Origin: Myxococcales bacterium
GTDB taxonomy: Bacteria > Myxococcota_A > Polyangia > Nannocystales > Nannocystaceae
Assembly (NCBI GenBank): GCA_014240065.1
Contig: JAAZXR010000001.1
Location: forward strand, 104,514-148,510
DNA: 43,997 bases
Direction of reading: 5' to 3'
The notes below the pieces were generated by a model, which was given only the letters and a program-made list of their open reading frames with translations, searched no databases and was not told the DNA's origin. The position numbers were made by a program, and so were the translations under genes. Of the stretch, positions 25,974 to 36,023 are shown piece by piece (within the stretch, counting starts at the first letter, position 1; each line of letters starts with the position of its first letter).

Positions 25974-27254
25974 ATGAATCCAGAGCCTCTCGATAGGCTC
26001 CCGCGTGGGTCGCGGGACCTGCTCCCGGCGGCCGCCGCAGAGCGCCGCCGCGCCCAAGCCAAGCTGCTTAAGGTGTTTGAGCGGTGGGGTTTCTCGGAGG
26101 TCGTGCCGCCCTTGGTCGAGTATCACGACGTTCACCGCCGCGGTCTGAGCGTCGAGCAGGGGGCGAGGGTGGTTCGCTTCATCGAGGCCGGCACCGGAGA
26201 GCTGGTGAGCCTGCGCGCCGACGTGACCCCTCAAGTCGCGAGGATGGTCGCGCAGCGCGTGCGGCCGACGGGTCGCGCCGTCCGAGTCAGCTACGCCGCG
26301 GACGTGCTGCGAATCCCCGATGAGCGCGCCGATCGTGCGGAGCTCCATCAGGTCGGCGTGGAGCTGATCGGTGAGGGGGGACCTCAGATGGACGCAGAGA
26401 TGGTGGCCCTCGCTGACGAGTCACTGCGTCGCGTCGGCTTGCGGGATTTTCGGATCGAGCTCGCCCACACGGGGGTGTTTCGCGCCGCGCTGGCGACGGT
26501 GGGCCTCTCACGAGAGGACGCCGCGAGAATCCGGGGCCCGTTCGCCCGAAAAGACGAGGTGGCCATCTCCGGGATCTTGAAGGGGGCGGGCGTCAAGCCC
26601 CGGCACCGCGCGGCGATGTTCGCCCTCTGTCGAGCCTATGGCGGCGCGGCGGACCTGGTCGAATTCCGCGCGGCGCTGCGGCCGCTGAAGGTCTCGAAGG
26701 CGATCGACGAATTGGAGGGAGTGCTCGACCTCGTGGGGCTCTATGATTCCACCCTCCGATCGCGGGTCGTCCTCGATCTCGGAGAGGCGCGAGGCTTCGA
26801 TTACTACACGGGGATTCGTCTGCGCGCGTGGGCGGCGGGGAGCTCCGCGCCGCTGATTCGCGGCGGACGCTACGACGACATGGTGGGGCGCTACGGCCGC
26901 GACATGCCCGCCATCGGCTTCGCGGTGGACCTCGACGCCCTCGAGCGAGCCCGCGCGGAGGCGCGCGGTGGGGATGGTCCCGCCGCGCCGCGCGGCTGCC
27001 TCGTCGCGGTGAGTGACGTCTCCAACCAGCGCCGGATGAAGCGGGCCATCGAGCTGGTCAGCGAGATCAGGCGCGGCGGCACGCCGTCTTGGTTGGCGGC
27101 AGACGGCTTGGATTTGCTCGGCGCCAAAGACCTCGCGTTCTCGCAGAACGCAAAGCAGCTGTGTCACCTGGGCCCGCGCCTGAGCGCGTGGGAACTCGAA
27201 CATGAAATGTGGCGCCGAACGGCGGCGCCCGGAAAGAAGCAGGACAAGACGTGA
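25974..27254 (+). CDS. hisZ: ATP phosphoribosyltransferase regulatory subunit
   Basis: Predicted 426 aa. HisZ is a catalytically inactive relative of histidyl-tRNA synthetase that partners short-form HisG in the first step of histidine synthesis. The class II synthetase fold is visible: LPRGSRDLLP, a motif 1-like VVPPLVEYHDVH, motif 2-like LRADVTPQVARMV and RVSYAADVLR, and RGFDYYTGIRL with GGRYDDMVGRYG near the C-terminus. It is not an active HisRS because HisRS motif 2 and the anticodon-binding domain are not clearly present; the last 100 residues are divergent. hisG is not in the window. The TGA overlaps the purA GTG (GTGA), so the two are translationally coupled. Confidence 0.85.
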   Translation: MNPEPLDRLPRGSRDLLPAAAAERRRAQAKLLKVFERWGFSEVVPPLVEYHDVHRRGLSVEQGARVVRFIEAGTGELVSLRADVTPQVARMVAQRVRPTGRAVRVSYAADVLRIPDERADRAELHQVGVELIGEGGPQMDAEMVALADESLRRVGLRDFRIELAHTGVFRAALATVGLSREDAARIRGPFARKDEVAISGILKGAGVKPRHRAAMFALCRAYGGAADLVEFRAALRPLKVSKAIDELEGVLDLVGLYDSTLRSRVVLDLGEARGFDYYTGIRLRAWAAGSSAPLIRGGRYDDMVGRYGRDMPAIGFAVDLDALERARAEARGGDGPAAPRGCLVAVSDVSNQRRMKRAIELVSEIRRGGTPSWLAADGLDLLGAKDLAFSQNAKQLCHLGPRLSAWELEHEMWRRTAAPGKKQDKT

Positions 27255-28537
27255 AGACTCTCGGAGTGGTTGGCGCTCAATGGGGCGATGAAGGAAAAGG
27301 CAAGGTCGTGGACGTCCTCGCGGCGCAGGCGGACGTCGTCGCCCGCTATTCGGGGGGCAACAACGCCGGGCACACGCTGGTGATGGACGGGAAGAAGATC
27401 ATCACCCACCTCGTCCCCTCTGGATGCGCGTACAAGGGCACCGCCTGCGTGTTGGGAGCGGGCATGGTGATCGACGTGGATGTGCTGCAAGACGAGGTCG
27501 CGGGCATCCAGGGGCACGGCTTGCTCCGTGACGATGAACTCAAGGTGTCCCTCGATGCCCACTTGATCATGCCGTACCATCGAGAGCTGGACGGGTTGCG
27601 GGAAGACAGCCGCATAGGCGCCGCAAAGATCGGGACGACGCGCCGCGGCATCGGGCCGTGCTATGAGGCGAAGGCCGCCCGTCGGGGGATCAAGGTGAGG
27701 GACCTCTTTGATCCGAACACGCTGCGGGTGCGGCTGGAGGGGAACGCCGCCGCTGTGGACGCTGAGCTCTTGCATCTAGGCGCGTCACGGGGCGTCGATG
27801 TGGACGCGTTGTTGAAGTCGGCGAGCGGCTGGGCGCGGTGGCTTGAGCCCTTGGTGTGCGACGTGGGAGCGGTGATCGATGACGCGATCACCGACGGCAA
27901 GCGCGTGCTGTTCGAGGGCGCACAAGGGGCGCTGCTCGATGTGGATCACGGCACCTACCCCTACGTGACGTCCACGACGACGACGGCGGGAGGAATCAGC
28001 GCGGGGCTGGGGATTGGACCGACCAAGATTCGTAGCGTCTGGGGGATCACGAAAGCGTATACGACGCGGGTCGGCGCGGGGCCGTTCCCAACGCGGGCTG
28101 AAGGTGAGGCGGAAGAGCAAATTCGCGCTGCCGGCGGCGAGTTCGGCGCGACGACCGGCCGGCCGCGCGATTGTGGGTGGCTGGATTTGCCGGCGCTCCG
28201 CTTCGCCGCGCGCGTGAACGGTCTCACCGGCCTTTGCGTCACGAAGCTCGACGTCCTCGCCATGCTCCCGGAGGTGATGGTGTGCCGCGCCTATCGCGAT
28301 GGTGTGACGCCTGGGCGTGACGGATTTTCGCGGGCGCAGCCCATCTACGAGACGCTGAGCGGGTGGGGGGATCCAGCCCTCCAGAGCCTGCTGCGGGCGG
28401 CCCGCTCGCTCTCAGAGATCCCGACGGCGGTGCGCGAATACCTCGACCTTATCGAGCAGGAGGTGGGGGTGCCGGTGACGCTGCTCGGCGTGGGCCCCGA
28501 CCGAACCGAGACGATCAGCCTCGCAGACCCGTTTTGA
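27251..28537 (+). CDS. purA: Adenylosuccinate synthetase
   Basis: Predicted 428 aa from a GTG at 27251 inside the GTGA overlap with hisZ. An upstream start at 27209 would sit inside hisZ and adds 14 unrelated residues. PurA joins aspartate to IMP with GTP, the first committed step to AMP. The phosphate loop VVGAQWGDEGKGKVVD and its Asp/Lys are intact. SGGNNAGHTLV, IGTTRRGIGPCYEAK, LFEGAQGALLDVDHGTYPYVTS, TRVGAGPFPTR and the C-terminal GVGPDRTETI are all in order. It is the last gene of the purine/histidine run, followed by a terminator. Confidence 0.98.
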   Translation: MKTLGVVGAQWGDEGKGKVVDVLAAQADVVARYSGGNNAGHTLVMDGKKIITHLVPSGCAYKGTACVLGAGMVIDVDVLQDEVAGIQGHGLLRDDELKVSLDAHLIMPYHRELDGLREDSRIGAAKIGTTRRGIGPCYEAKAARRGIKVRDLFDPNTLRVRLEGNAAAVDAELLHLGASRGVDVDALLKSASGWARWLEPLVCDVGAVIDDAITDGKRVLFEGAQGALLDVDHGTYPYVTSTTTTAGGISAGLGIGPTKIRSVWGITKAYTTRVGAGPFPTRAEGEAEEQIRAAGGEFGATTGRPRDCGWLDLPALRFAARVNGLTGLCVTKLDVLAMLPEVMVCRAYRDGVTPGRDGFSRAQPIYETLSGWGDPALQSLLRAARSLSEIPTAVREYLDLIEQEVGVPVTLLGVGPDRTETISLADPF

Positions 28538-28539
28538 GG

Positions 28540-28599
28540 GGGCCCACGGACACCGAGACGGCAGCCTTTGCGCCAGGCTCGTCGGCGTGGGCCCTTTTT
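28540..28599 (+). terminator. Rho-independent terminator of the purine/histidine run
   Basis: GGGCCCACG (28540-28548) pairs with CGTGGGCCC (28586-28594), followed by five T residues. The long loop contains a second hairpin (GCCT/AGGC). It starts three bases after the purA stop. Confidence 0.9.
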
Positions 28600-28705
28600 G
28601 GCCCCGCGAGGCGATGGGCCGAGGCCCCGCGCTGACGCAAAATTCGGGGGTAGACGACCTCGGATGCGCGCTCAGACCGATAGATCGATGGGTGCTTCGC
28701 GCGCG

Positions 28706-28734
28706 TTGTAGAGGTGGAGCAGGTTCTCTATACT
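28706..28734 (+). promoter_or_regulatory. Predicted sigma70 promoter of the AgmX-like gene
   Basis: TTGTAG (28706-28711) and TATACT (28729-28734) are separated by 17 bases. The -10 box is close to consensus. It lies 70 bases before the ATG at 28805, leaving a leader of about 60 bases. Confidence 0.6.
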
Positions 28735-28804
28735 TGCGCGCGCGTCGGCTTTGAGACAAGTATGGCGCACCGGAGAACCGAAGACCCGGTTAGGTGAGAC
28801 ACCC

Positions 28805-30709
<1,905 letters not shown>

Positions 30710-30728
30710 GGCCAAACGCCTCATAATA

Positions 30729-30763
30729 AAGAGGAATCTGGGTGTTCCCTAGGTTCCTCTTTT
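30729..30763. terminator. Bidirectional terminator between convergent genes
   Basis: AAGAGGAA (30729-30736) pairs with TTCCTCTT (30754-30761), with further pairing inside down to a TGTT loop. A T-run follows on the plus strand. The reverse complement also ends in T-rich sequence, so it can stop transcripts of both the AgmX-like gene and ltaE. Confidence 0.9.
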
Positions 30764-30780
30764 CGTGGTTGATGGGCAGG

Positions 30781-31827
30781 CTACGCGGCGGTCATGAGCG
30801 GCTCCACCACGGCGCGAATGCGGACGATGGCGTCCTCGACGATGGCGTCGTCGATGCCGAGGTGCGTCACGAGCCGCAGCTCGGAGCGGATATTTGGATA
30901 ACAGACGATTCCCGCGTCGCGGAGGGGGCCGGCGATGCGCTCGGCGTCGCCGATGCGCTCGGCGACCGTGAGCAGGACGATGTTGGTGTCGCCGGGGCGG
31001 ACCTCCCAGCCGGGGAGGTCGCGGAGTCCATCGCGGAGTCGTTGGGCGCGCCGATGGTCCTCACCGATCCGCTCGAGATGATGGTCGAGGGCGTGCAGCC
31101 CGGCGGCCGCGAGGATCCCCGACTGTCGCATGGAGCCTCCAAAGGCGTAGCGGCAGGCCCTCGCAGCGTCGATGACGTCGCGCGGGCCCGACAATACCGC
31201 GCCCGCAGGCGCGCCGAGCCCCTTGCTCAGGCACGTGCTCACGGTGTCCGCGGTGCTCGCCAGCTCGGCGAGGCTCTGACCGGAGGCCGCGTGCGCGTTC
31301 CATAGCCGCGCGCCGTCGAGGTGAATTGGGGTGGTGCCTGCGGCGGCCCGAAGCCGCTGGAGCTCATCGAGCGGCCACAGCATCCCGCCGGCCGCGCCGA
31401 GCGTGTTCTCCACGCAGATGAGCCCGAGCGTGGGCCAGCCGTTCGCCTCCTCAGCGACGAGCTCGCGTAGATGTTCGACGCCAAAGCCGCGTCGGCCTCC
31501 GATGGGCATGGCTTGCACCCCCGAGATCCTCGCGGCGGCGGCGCCTTCGTGTACCTGCACATGGGCCATGGGAACGCACGCGAGCGTCTGTCCCGGTCGC
31601 GCCTGCACGTGGATCGCGAGCTGGTTGCCGAGCGTGCCACCCGGCACGAACAAGCCAGCTTCTTTGCCGAGCAGCTCTGCGACGCGGGCCTCGAGCGCGG
31701 CCACGGTGGGATCATCGCCATAGCAATCGTCTCCGACGGGGGCTGCTGCCATGGCCGCACGCATGGCCCCGGTCGGTTGTGTCACGGTGTCGCTGCGAAG
31801 GTCGATGGTCGCGTTCGCGGTGCTCAT
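30781..31827 (-). CDS. ltaE: Low-specificity L-threonine aldolase
   Basis: Predicted 348 aa. A fold-type I PLP enzyme cleaving L-threonine or allo-threonine to glycine and acetaldehyde. The N-terminus IDLRSDTVTQPTGAMR and GDDCYGDDPTV is diagnostic. The active site has GTLGNQLAIHV, AHVQVHE, ENTLGAAGGML and HLDGARLWNA with the substrate-binding Arg. The PLP-binding Lys202 is in CLSKGLGAPAG. The product glycine can feed purine and folate one-carbon metabolism, though the gene is on the opposite strand to those operons. It lies 51 bases after the gene at 31879. If the poly-C tract in that gene were one base shorter, its frame would run to a TGA overlapping this ATG. Confidence 0.96.
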   Translation of the reverse strand: MSTANATIDLRSDTVTQPTGAMRAAMAAAPVGDDCYGDDPTVAALEARVAELLGKEAGLFVPGGTLGNQLAIHVQARPGQTLACVPMAHVQVHEGAAAARISGVQAMPIGGRRGFGVEHLRELVAEEANGWPTLGLICVENTLGAAGGMLWPLDELQRLRAAAGTTPIHLDGARLWNAHAASGQSLAELASTADTVSTCLSKGLGAPAGAVLSGPRDVIDAARACRYAFGGSMRQSGILAAAGLHALDHHLERIGEDHRRAQRLRDGLRDLPGWEVRPGDTNIVLLTVAERIGDAERIAGPLRDAGIVCYPNIRSELRLVTHLGIDDAIVEDAIVRIRAVVEPLMTAA

Positions 31828-31878
31828 GGCTCGGGAATGTACCCCGTTCCTTCACCACGTGGCCATGGGCCCGATGCG

Positions 31879-32457
31879 TCAGCCGGTGAGCGAGGAGCCA
31901 CCCTCGTGGGTGTTGTCGTCGCCGGGCTCTTCCTCGGCGGGAGGATCTTCTGCGGGGGGGGGGGGGGGCTTGACCGGCTGGCCGCGCTCCTCTCTCAATT
32001 TCGTGGCGATCCCATCCAGGATCGCGAAGGGAAGATGCGCCGGGCCACGGCTCGTCGTAGAGATCAGCGTGACGGAGCGCCGCCCCGCCTTGTCGAGATC
32101 GCTAAGGAATTCCACGGAGCCGCTCACGGTGCTCGACCCGTCTTCGGACGTGAAGACGATGTAGCCAGCGTCCTTGTCGCGGTCCGCGATATCGTAGCCT
32201 CGCTCGACCCGGAGGTAGCGGATGGTCGTGGGCCAGACCTGCTCGAACGGGTAGCTCACCTGCCGCTGGTGCTTGAGGAGCGCGGCCGGGGTCGCCTTGG
32301 CTTCGTGCGGACCGGCAGGAGCCAAGGCCCCATACGAGCCGAGGCAGAAGAACGCGAAAAACGCGCACCAGCGACCGAAGGTTCGGCGCCTCGCTCCGAG
32401 CGGTCGAGCGAATGGGTGACATCGGGCGACGCGGCGGGGGCAGGGGTGAGCGACCAT
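31879..32457 (-). CDS. Secreted hypothetical protein with homopolymeric tract
   Basis: Predicted 192 aa. An Arg-rich N-terminus followed by a hydrophobic stretch (WCAFFAFFCLGSYGALAPA, about 30-48) suggests a signal peptide, so it is probably periplasmic. The central domain (about 60-150; YPFEQVWPTTIRYLRVERGYDI, GYIVFTSEDG, TLISTTSRGP) looks like a helix-grip fold reminiscent of BamC-type domains. That is a fold guess, not a family assignment. The C-terminus is a Pro-rich acidic tail. Its five-proline run is encoded by 15 consecutive C bases (31954-31968 as G on the plus strand). No ribosome binding site is evident. It precedes ltaE and may be co-transcribed with it. Confidence 0.7.
   Translation of the reverse strand: MVAHPCPRRVARCHPFARPLGARRRTFGRWCAFFAFFCLGSYGALAPAGPHEAKATPAALLKHQRQVSYPFEQVWPTTIRYLRVERGYDIADRDKDAGYIVFTSEDGSSTVSGSVEFLSDLDKAGRRSVTLISTTSRGPAHLPFAILDGIATKLREERGQPVKPPPPPAEDPPAEEEPGDDNTHEGGSSLTG
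31954..31968 (-). repeat. 15-bp homopolymer (poly-C on coding strand) inside an ORF
   Basis: Fifteen consecutive G bases on the plus strand encode five prolines in the gene at 31879-32457. Homopolymers this long are prone to slippage and to sequencing error. Loss of one base would switch the C-terminal 24 residues for a 42-residue tail ending at TGA 31824-31826, overlapping the ltaE ATG. Gain of one base leaves a third frame open for some distance. Confidence 0.9.
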
Positions 32458-32522
32458 GATGACAAGAGGGTGCCTTGGGGGTGGTCAGTCGGACAAATTT
32501 CCGGCATTTATGGGGGCAAGCA

Positions 32523-32546
32523 GATTCGCGCTGTTTTTCGCGAATC
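32523..32546 (+). promoter_or_regulatory. Inverted repeat in the divergent control region
   Basis: GATTCGCG (32523-32530) and CGCGAATC (32539-32546) are perfect 8-bp inverted repeats with an 8-base, T-rich spacer. They lie 69 bases before the coiled-coil gene and 66 bases before the divergent secreted-protein gene. It could be an operator or a leader hairpin. Confidence 0.5.
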
Positions 32547-32614
32547 GATAGGCGCCTCCCCTCGTTTGGAACGGGAAGTCCGTACCTACCGCGGGCCCGG
32601 CAACGGAGAAGAAA

Positions 32615-33394
32615 ATGTCCCAGCAAGAAAACTCAGCACTGAACGCCCTCGCGGACCTCATGGGTCTCGAAGAAGAGCGAGTCCACGAAGAAGAAGAGAC
32701 GGCTCGCGAAGCCGCCGAAGCCCAGGCGGCTCGAATCGCCGCCGAAGAGAAACAGCGCGCGGAGGAAGAGGCGCGGCGCCAAGCGGAGGAAGACGAGCGG
32801 CTCCGCGTCGAGCAAGAGGAGAAGGAACGCCTCGAGCGAGAAGAGCGGCTTCGGATCGCGGAGGCGGGGGTGGAGGCCAAGGCCGCCCAAGAAGCGCGGC
32901 TCAAAGAGGAGCAGATGCGACTCGACGCTCAGGTCAAAATCGCTGAGAAAAAGCAAAAGCCCAAGTGGTTGTATGCCCTGCCCGTGGTGCTCGGCGGCTT
33001 GTTCATCAGTTATATGGTGTACAGCAACTCCCAGGCGGACAAAGCGGCTGCAGAGCAGGCAGAGCGCGATCGGGAGCGAGATGAGCAATTTGCCAAGCTC
33101 CAAAAACGACTGGACGACCAGCTCGCCGCTTCGGCGCAGGAGAAAGAGCGCCTCGCCAAGGCATTGGAGGCGGCGACGTCGGAGGCCGAGCGAGAGAAGA
33201 TTCGCGCGCAGCAAGCCGAGCAGAAAAAGAAGGAAGACGATCTGCGCAGCCAGAAGAAGCGCCGCTCCTCGTCAAAGAAATCCAAGGGCGGGTCGTCGTC
33301 GTCTGCCGCGAGCGAGCCCGCGCCGGAGGTCACCAAGAAGCGAAGGAAGAAGATCGAACTCGGTGGCGGCGAGGACCCCCTCGGGGGTCTGTAG
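32615..33394 (+). CDS. Coiled-coil protein with a single transmembrane segment
   Basis: Predicted 259 aa from an ATG with GGAGAA upstream. Residues about 18-110 are almost entirely Glu, Ala, Arg and Lys with heptad-like spacing, predicting a long coiled coil. One hydrophobic helix follows (about 117-137; WLYALPVVLGGLFISYMVYSN). A second coiled coil (about 140-210) leads to a basic Lys/Ser tail (RSSSKKSKGGSSSS) and an acidic-hydrophobic end. The linker composition resembles that of the AgmX-like protein 2 kb upstream, but there is no zinc ribbon, GYF or TonB-C domain. I cannot assign a function; a structural membrane protein is likely. Confidence 0.8.
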   Translation: MSQQENSALNALADLMGLEEERVHEEEETAREAAEAQAARIAAEEKQRAEEEARRQAEEDERLRVEQEEKERLEREERLRIAEAGVEAKAAQEARLKEEQMRLDAQVKIAEKKQKPKWLYALPVVLGGLFISYMVYSNSQADKAAAEQAERDRERDEQFAKLQKRLDDQLAASAQEKERLAKALEAATSEAEREKIRAQQAEQKKKEDDLRSQKKRRSSSKKSKGGSSSSAASEPAPEVTKKRRKKIELGGGEDPLGGL

Positions 33395-33438
33395 CGACGA
33401 GACGGTCGGGTCCGCGTGCGGCGGCCGCGGGTTGTTCG

Positions 33439-33480
33439 AACGAAGAGAGCGCGTCCATCCCGGGTGCGCTCTCCTTCGTT
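33439..33480 (+). terminator. Hairpin after the coiled-coil gene
   Basis: AACGAAG-A-GAGCGC pairs with GCGCTCTCCTTCGTT across a 13-base loop; the stem of about 14 pairs has one bulge. No T-run follows, so it may protect or end the transcript without being a classical intrinsic terminator. Confidence 0.5.
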
Positions 33481-33499
33481 GTGGCGCCGCAGAAAAGTA

Positions 33500-33530
33500 A
33501 AAGACACCCGCGAAGCTTCGGGTGTCTTTT
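33500..33530. terminator. Bidirectional terminator between the coiled-coil gene and tRNA-Cys
   Basis: AAAGACACCCG (33500-33510) pairs with CGGGTGTCTTT (33519-33529), an 11-bp stem with a CGAAGCTT loop. A T-run ends at 33530 on the plus strand, and the complement also runs into Ts. It lies directly downstream of the minus-strand tRNA gene. Confidence 0.9.
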
Positions 33531-33534
33531 GGGG

Positions 33535-33606
33535 AGGCCTGGGTCGGAATCGAACCGACGAATAAGGCTTTTGCAGAGCCTTGCCTTACCACTTGGCGAC
33601 CAGGCC
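33535..33606 (-). tRNA. tRNA-Cys (GCA anticodon)
   Basis: The reverse complement folds as a standard cloverleaf. The acceptor is GGCCTGG/CCAGGCC, with a three-pair D stem. The anticodon stem AGGCT/AGCCT holds the loop CTGCAAA with GCA in the anticodon position. The T stem GTCGG/CCGAC carries TTCGATT. Base 73 is U (33535), the expected tRNA-Cys identity element. The 3' CCA is not encoded: the next bases read CCC. Confidence 0.97.
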
Positions 33607-33707
33607 ACGCTTGCGCGTTCGGTTAGCTATCACGGACCTGGGTGCATCGCAAGCGCGGCGCGCACCTCTCACCTCTCACGCCTCACCTCCCACGCCTCGT
33701 CGGCCTC

Positions 33708-35894
33708 CTAGGACGGTGGGGTCGGCGCCTGGTCGGGTTTCGGCGGCCGCCGCTCTATCGGAAGCTCGCTCCAGCGCAGGTAGTTTTGCGCCATCTCATA
33801 CTCGAAAAACGACATCATGCCCGACTCGATCACCTTGTTCATCTTCGCGAGGCTGGTCCTCGTGTCGCCTGTGCGCCACGCCCTCAGCCCCTCATAAAAC
33901 TCGGCCTCCGCGCGCTGGCCCCGGTCGGTCGCTCGGGCAAAGAGGTCGGCGGCAGAGAGCTCGCCGCGGGCATGGGAGGCGAGCTGCCCCACCCAGCCCT
34001 CGTCGCGAAACGCCGCGATAAACTCGGTCGCCGCCGCAGGCGGGGTCACCCCCTTTCGCAGCGCGAGGTCGTGGACCCAAAGCGCGAAATACAACTTCAA
34101 GGGGGCGGGGAGGTCGTGGCGCATCGCCTGGGCGAAGATCTCCGAGGCCTCGCGCATCAACCCGTGGCTGACCGCCAAGATGAGCGGCTCCGCGTAGGTC
34201 AGGGGACGGTTCGGCGCGGTGGACACGGCGTCTCGAAAGTCCTGCATGGCGAGGCGCGTCTCCCCGGCGAAGAACAGCACACGCGCGCGCTCGGTGAGCC
34301 AAAATGCGCGGAGAAACTCGTCGAGGTTGGGCTGCGCGAGCACGAGGTTGAGCGTCTCGAGCGCCGTCCGGAGGCTCTCTCGAGCGCGTCGCTCGTCGCC
34401 TTTCCACAGCGCGATCTCGCCGATCTGGCTGTTCGCGCGGATGCTCCAGCGCAAGCGCGCATATTGGTCGTCGAAGGGGAGCACCAGCAGCGATTCGTAG
34501 GATGAGTAGGCGTCCGAATACCTGGCCTCCTTGAGGGCGATGGTGCCGAGCAGGTCGACCGCGCGAGGCTGGGGCTCCAACGCGAGCGACCCCTCGAGCA
34601 GCGATCTGGCTCGCGTGATATCCCCCGCGTCGTACAACGATTCTCCCACGGTCACGTACGCGCGCGGCAGTCCAGGTTGGACGGGTCGGTCTCTCCAAAT
34701 CTCCATCGCCTCGCCATGGAATTCCTCGAGCCGCTTAAGCATGACGAGCGCCTCTTGAGGGTCTCGTTCGGCGATTCGCTCGAGCTCTTTTTGCTCGAGC
34801 ATGGCGACCGCGGCCCAGGCTTCGAAGACGTTCTTCCCGGCGCCAAGGGTCTCGCGATAGCGCAGGAGCGCGGCGGAGTTGAGCCCCCGCTGCATCAGCA
34901 CCTCCGCGATCGCGAGGTGGGCCGTGGGGTTCCCGTCGCTCGTTTGCAGCATCCGCCGCGCCAGCACCTCCACGATGCCCCAGCCTTGCCGGATCGCGTG
35001 GGTGGGGAGGTCGTCTTCGTCACCTGGGCGGAAGTACCGGATGAGCTCTTCGAGGGCGGCGTTCGGTCGCGGGCCGTTGCTGGCGCGGTCGATGACGTCG
35101 CGCAGTTCCTTGGACGCAGGATCGCTCGCGTAGTTGTCGAGCGCGGCGGCGGCTTCGTCGAGGCGGCCCGCGCGCAGGAGGGTGCGGGCGATGAGATACC
35201 CCGAGAACGCGAGCCGGTGCTGGGAGTCTGGATCCGTCAAAAAACTCTGCTCGCGCAGCGCCTTGGCCGCCTCGTAGCCGCCAAGGTAGATGCCCGTAAG
35301 CTGCTCTACGACCCACGGTGAGGGGAAGATTGCGGCCACCTCTTCGAGGGTGCGCTCGGGAGACGCGATTCGCGATCGCTCTCGCGCGAACTCGTCGGCG
35401 TCGGTGAGCCACCCCTCAAGCTGCCGCCACTCCGTCTCAAGTTGCTCGAGCGGATCGGCGCCGAAGTGACGGCGGATGGCCAGCGTCAAGAGGGCTTGGG
35501 TTTCAAGTCCTTGACGGGCCGCCTTGTCGTAGACGGTCTCAACGAAGGCCAGGAACGCCGGCGTACAGGTCGCCGTCTCCGCGCCAAGCTCCCCGGGGCT
35601 CCAGAGGGTGAGGCCCGTCTCGAGGAGGTTCATCGCCTCTTCGTAGGCGTTGGCGGTCATCGCCTCGGCGCCCCGCTCGGCCAGTCCGTCGAGAATCTGC
35701 GCGCGCAGGGGGTCGCGGTCGGCGAGGGTTCGTGGCATCGCCGCGAACGCGTTGAGCGCGGTGTCGAGGGCGCCGTCCTCGTCCATCGACGCGGGCGCAG
35801 CGATCGGCGCGGTGGGAGGTCTGCTCGGGGCCGTGGCGCACGCGCTGACCGCGACGGTGAGCGAGAGGGCTAGGAATAAGGGGCGTCCCTGCAC
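33708..35894 (-). CDS. TPR-rich outer-membrane or periplasmic lipoprotein
   Basis: Predicted 728 aa from a GTG at 35894. The N-terminus has a lipoprotein signal (LFLALSLTVAVSAC, lipobox VSAC about 16-19). The rest is helical with scattered TPR-like repeats (for example NPTAHLAIAEVLMQRGLNSAALLRYRE and RAYVTVGESLYDAGDITRARSLLEGSL). No enzyme motif is visible. It ends close to tRNA-Cys and lies 129 bases downstream of the FadL-type porin on the same strand, so the two may be co-transcribed. A scaffold role in envelope assembly is the simplest guess. No Shine-Dalgarno is obvious before the GTG. Confidence 0.85.
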   Translation of the reverse strand: MQGRPLFLALSLTVAVSACATAPSRPPTAPIAAPASMDEDGALDTALNAFAAMPRTLADRDPLRAQILDGLAERGAEAMTANAYEEAMNLLETGLTLWSPGELGAETATCTPAFLAFVETVYDKAARQGLETQALLTLAIRRHFGADPLEQLETEWRQLEGWLTDADEFARERSRIASPERTLEEVAAIFPSPWVVEQLTGIYLGGYEAAKALREQSFLTDPDSQHRLAFSGYLIARTLLRAGRLDEAAAALDNYASDPASKELRDVIDRASNGPRPNAALEELIRYFRPGDEDDLPTHAIRQGWGIVEVLARRMLQTSDGNPTAHLAIAEVLMQRGLNSAALLRYRETLGAGKNVFEAWAAVAMLEQKELERIAERDPQEALVMLKRLEEFHGEAMEIWRDRPVQPGLPRAYVTVGESLYDAGDITRARSLLEGSLALEPQPRAVDLLGTIALKEARYSDAYSSYESLLVLPFDDQYARLRWSIRANSQIGEIALWKGDERRARESLRTALETLNLVLAQPNLDEFLRAFWLTERARVLFFAGETRLAMQDFRDAVSTAPNRPLTYAEPLILAVSHGLMREASEIFAQAMRHDLPAPLKLYFALWVHDLALRKGVTPPAAATEFIAAFRDEGWVGQLASHARGELSAADLFARATDRGQRAEAEFYEGLRAWRTGDTRTSLAKMNKVIESGMMSFFEYEMAQNYLRWSELPIERRPPKPDQAPTPPS

Positions 35895-36023
35895 ACGGTA
35901 GAGTCTACGTGCCCAGGACCCGTTCGGCTACTCGCTGCGCGGAACGGACGCGCGAGGGGTTCGTGGCCGCGGCGTCGTGTCCTCGCGGGGCGCGCCGGCG
36001 CGAGCGTCTATCGTGGGCTCGCG

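Noticed and set aside
33660-33707. CT-rich repeats (CACCTCT units) between tRNA-Cys and the TPR lipoprotein.
   Set aside because: Imperfect, short and without structure; nothing supports a function.
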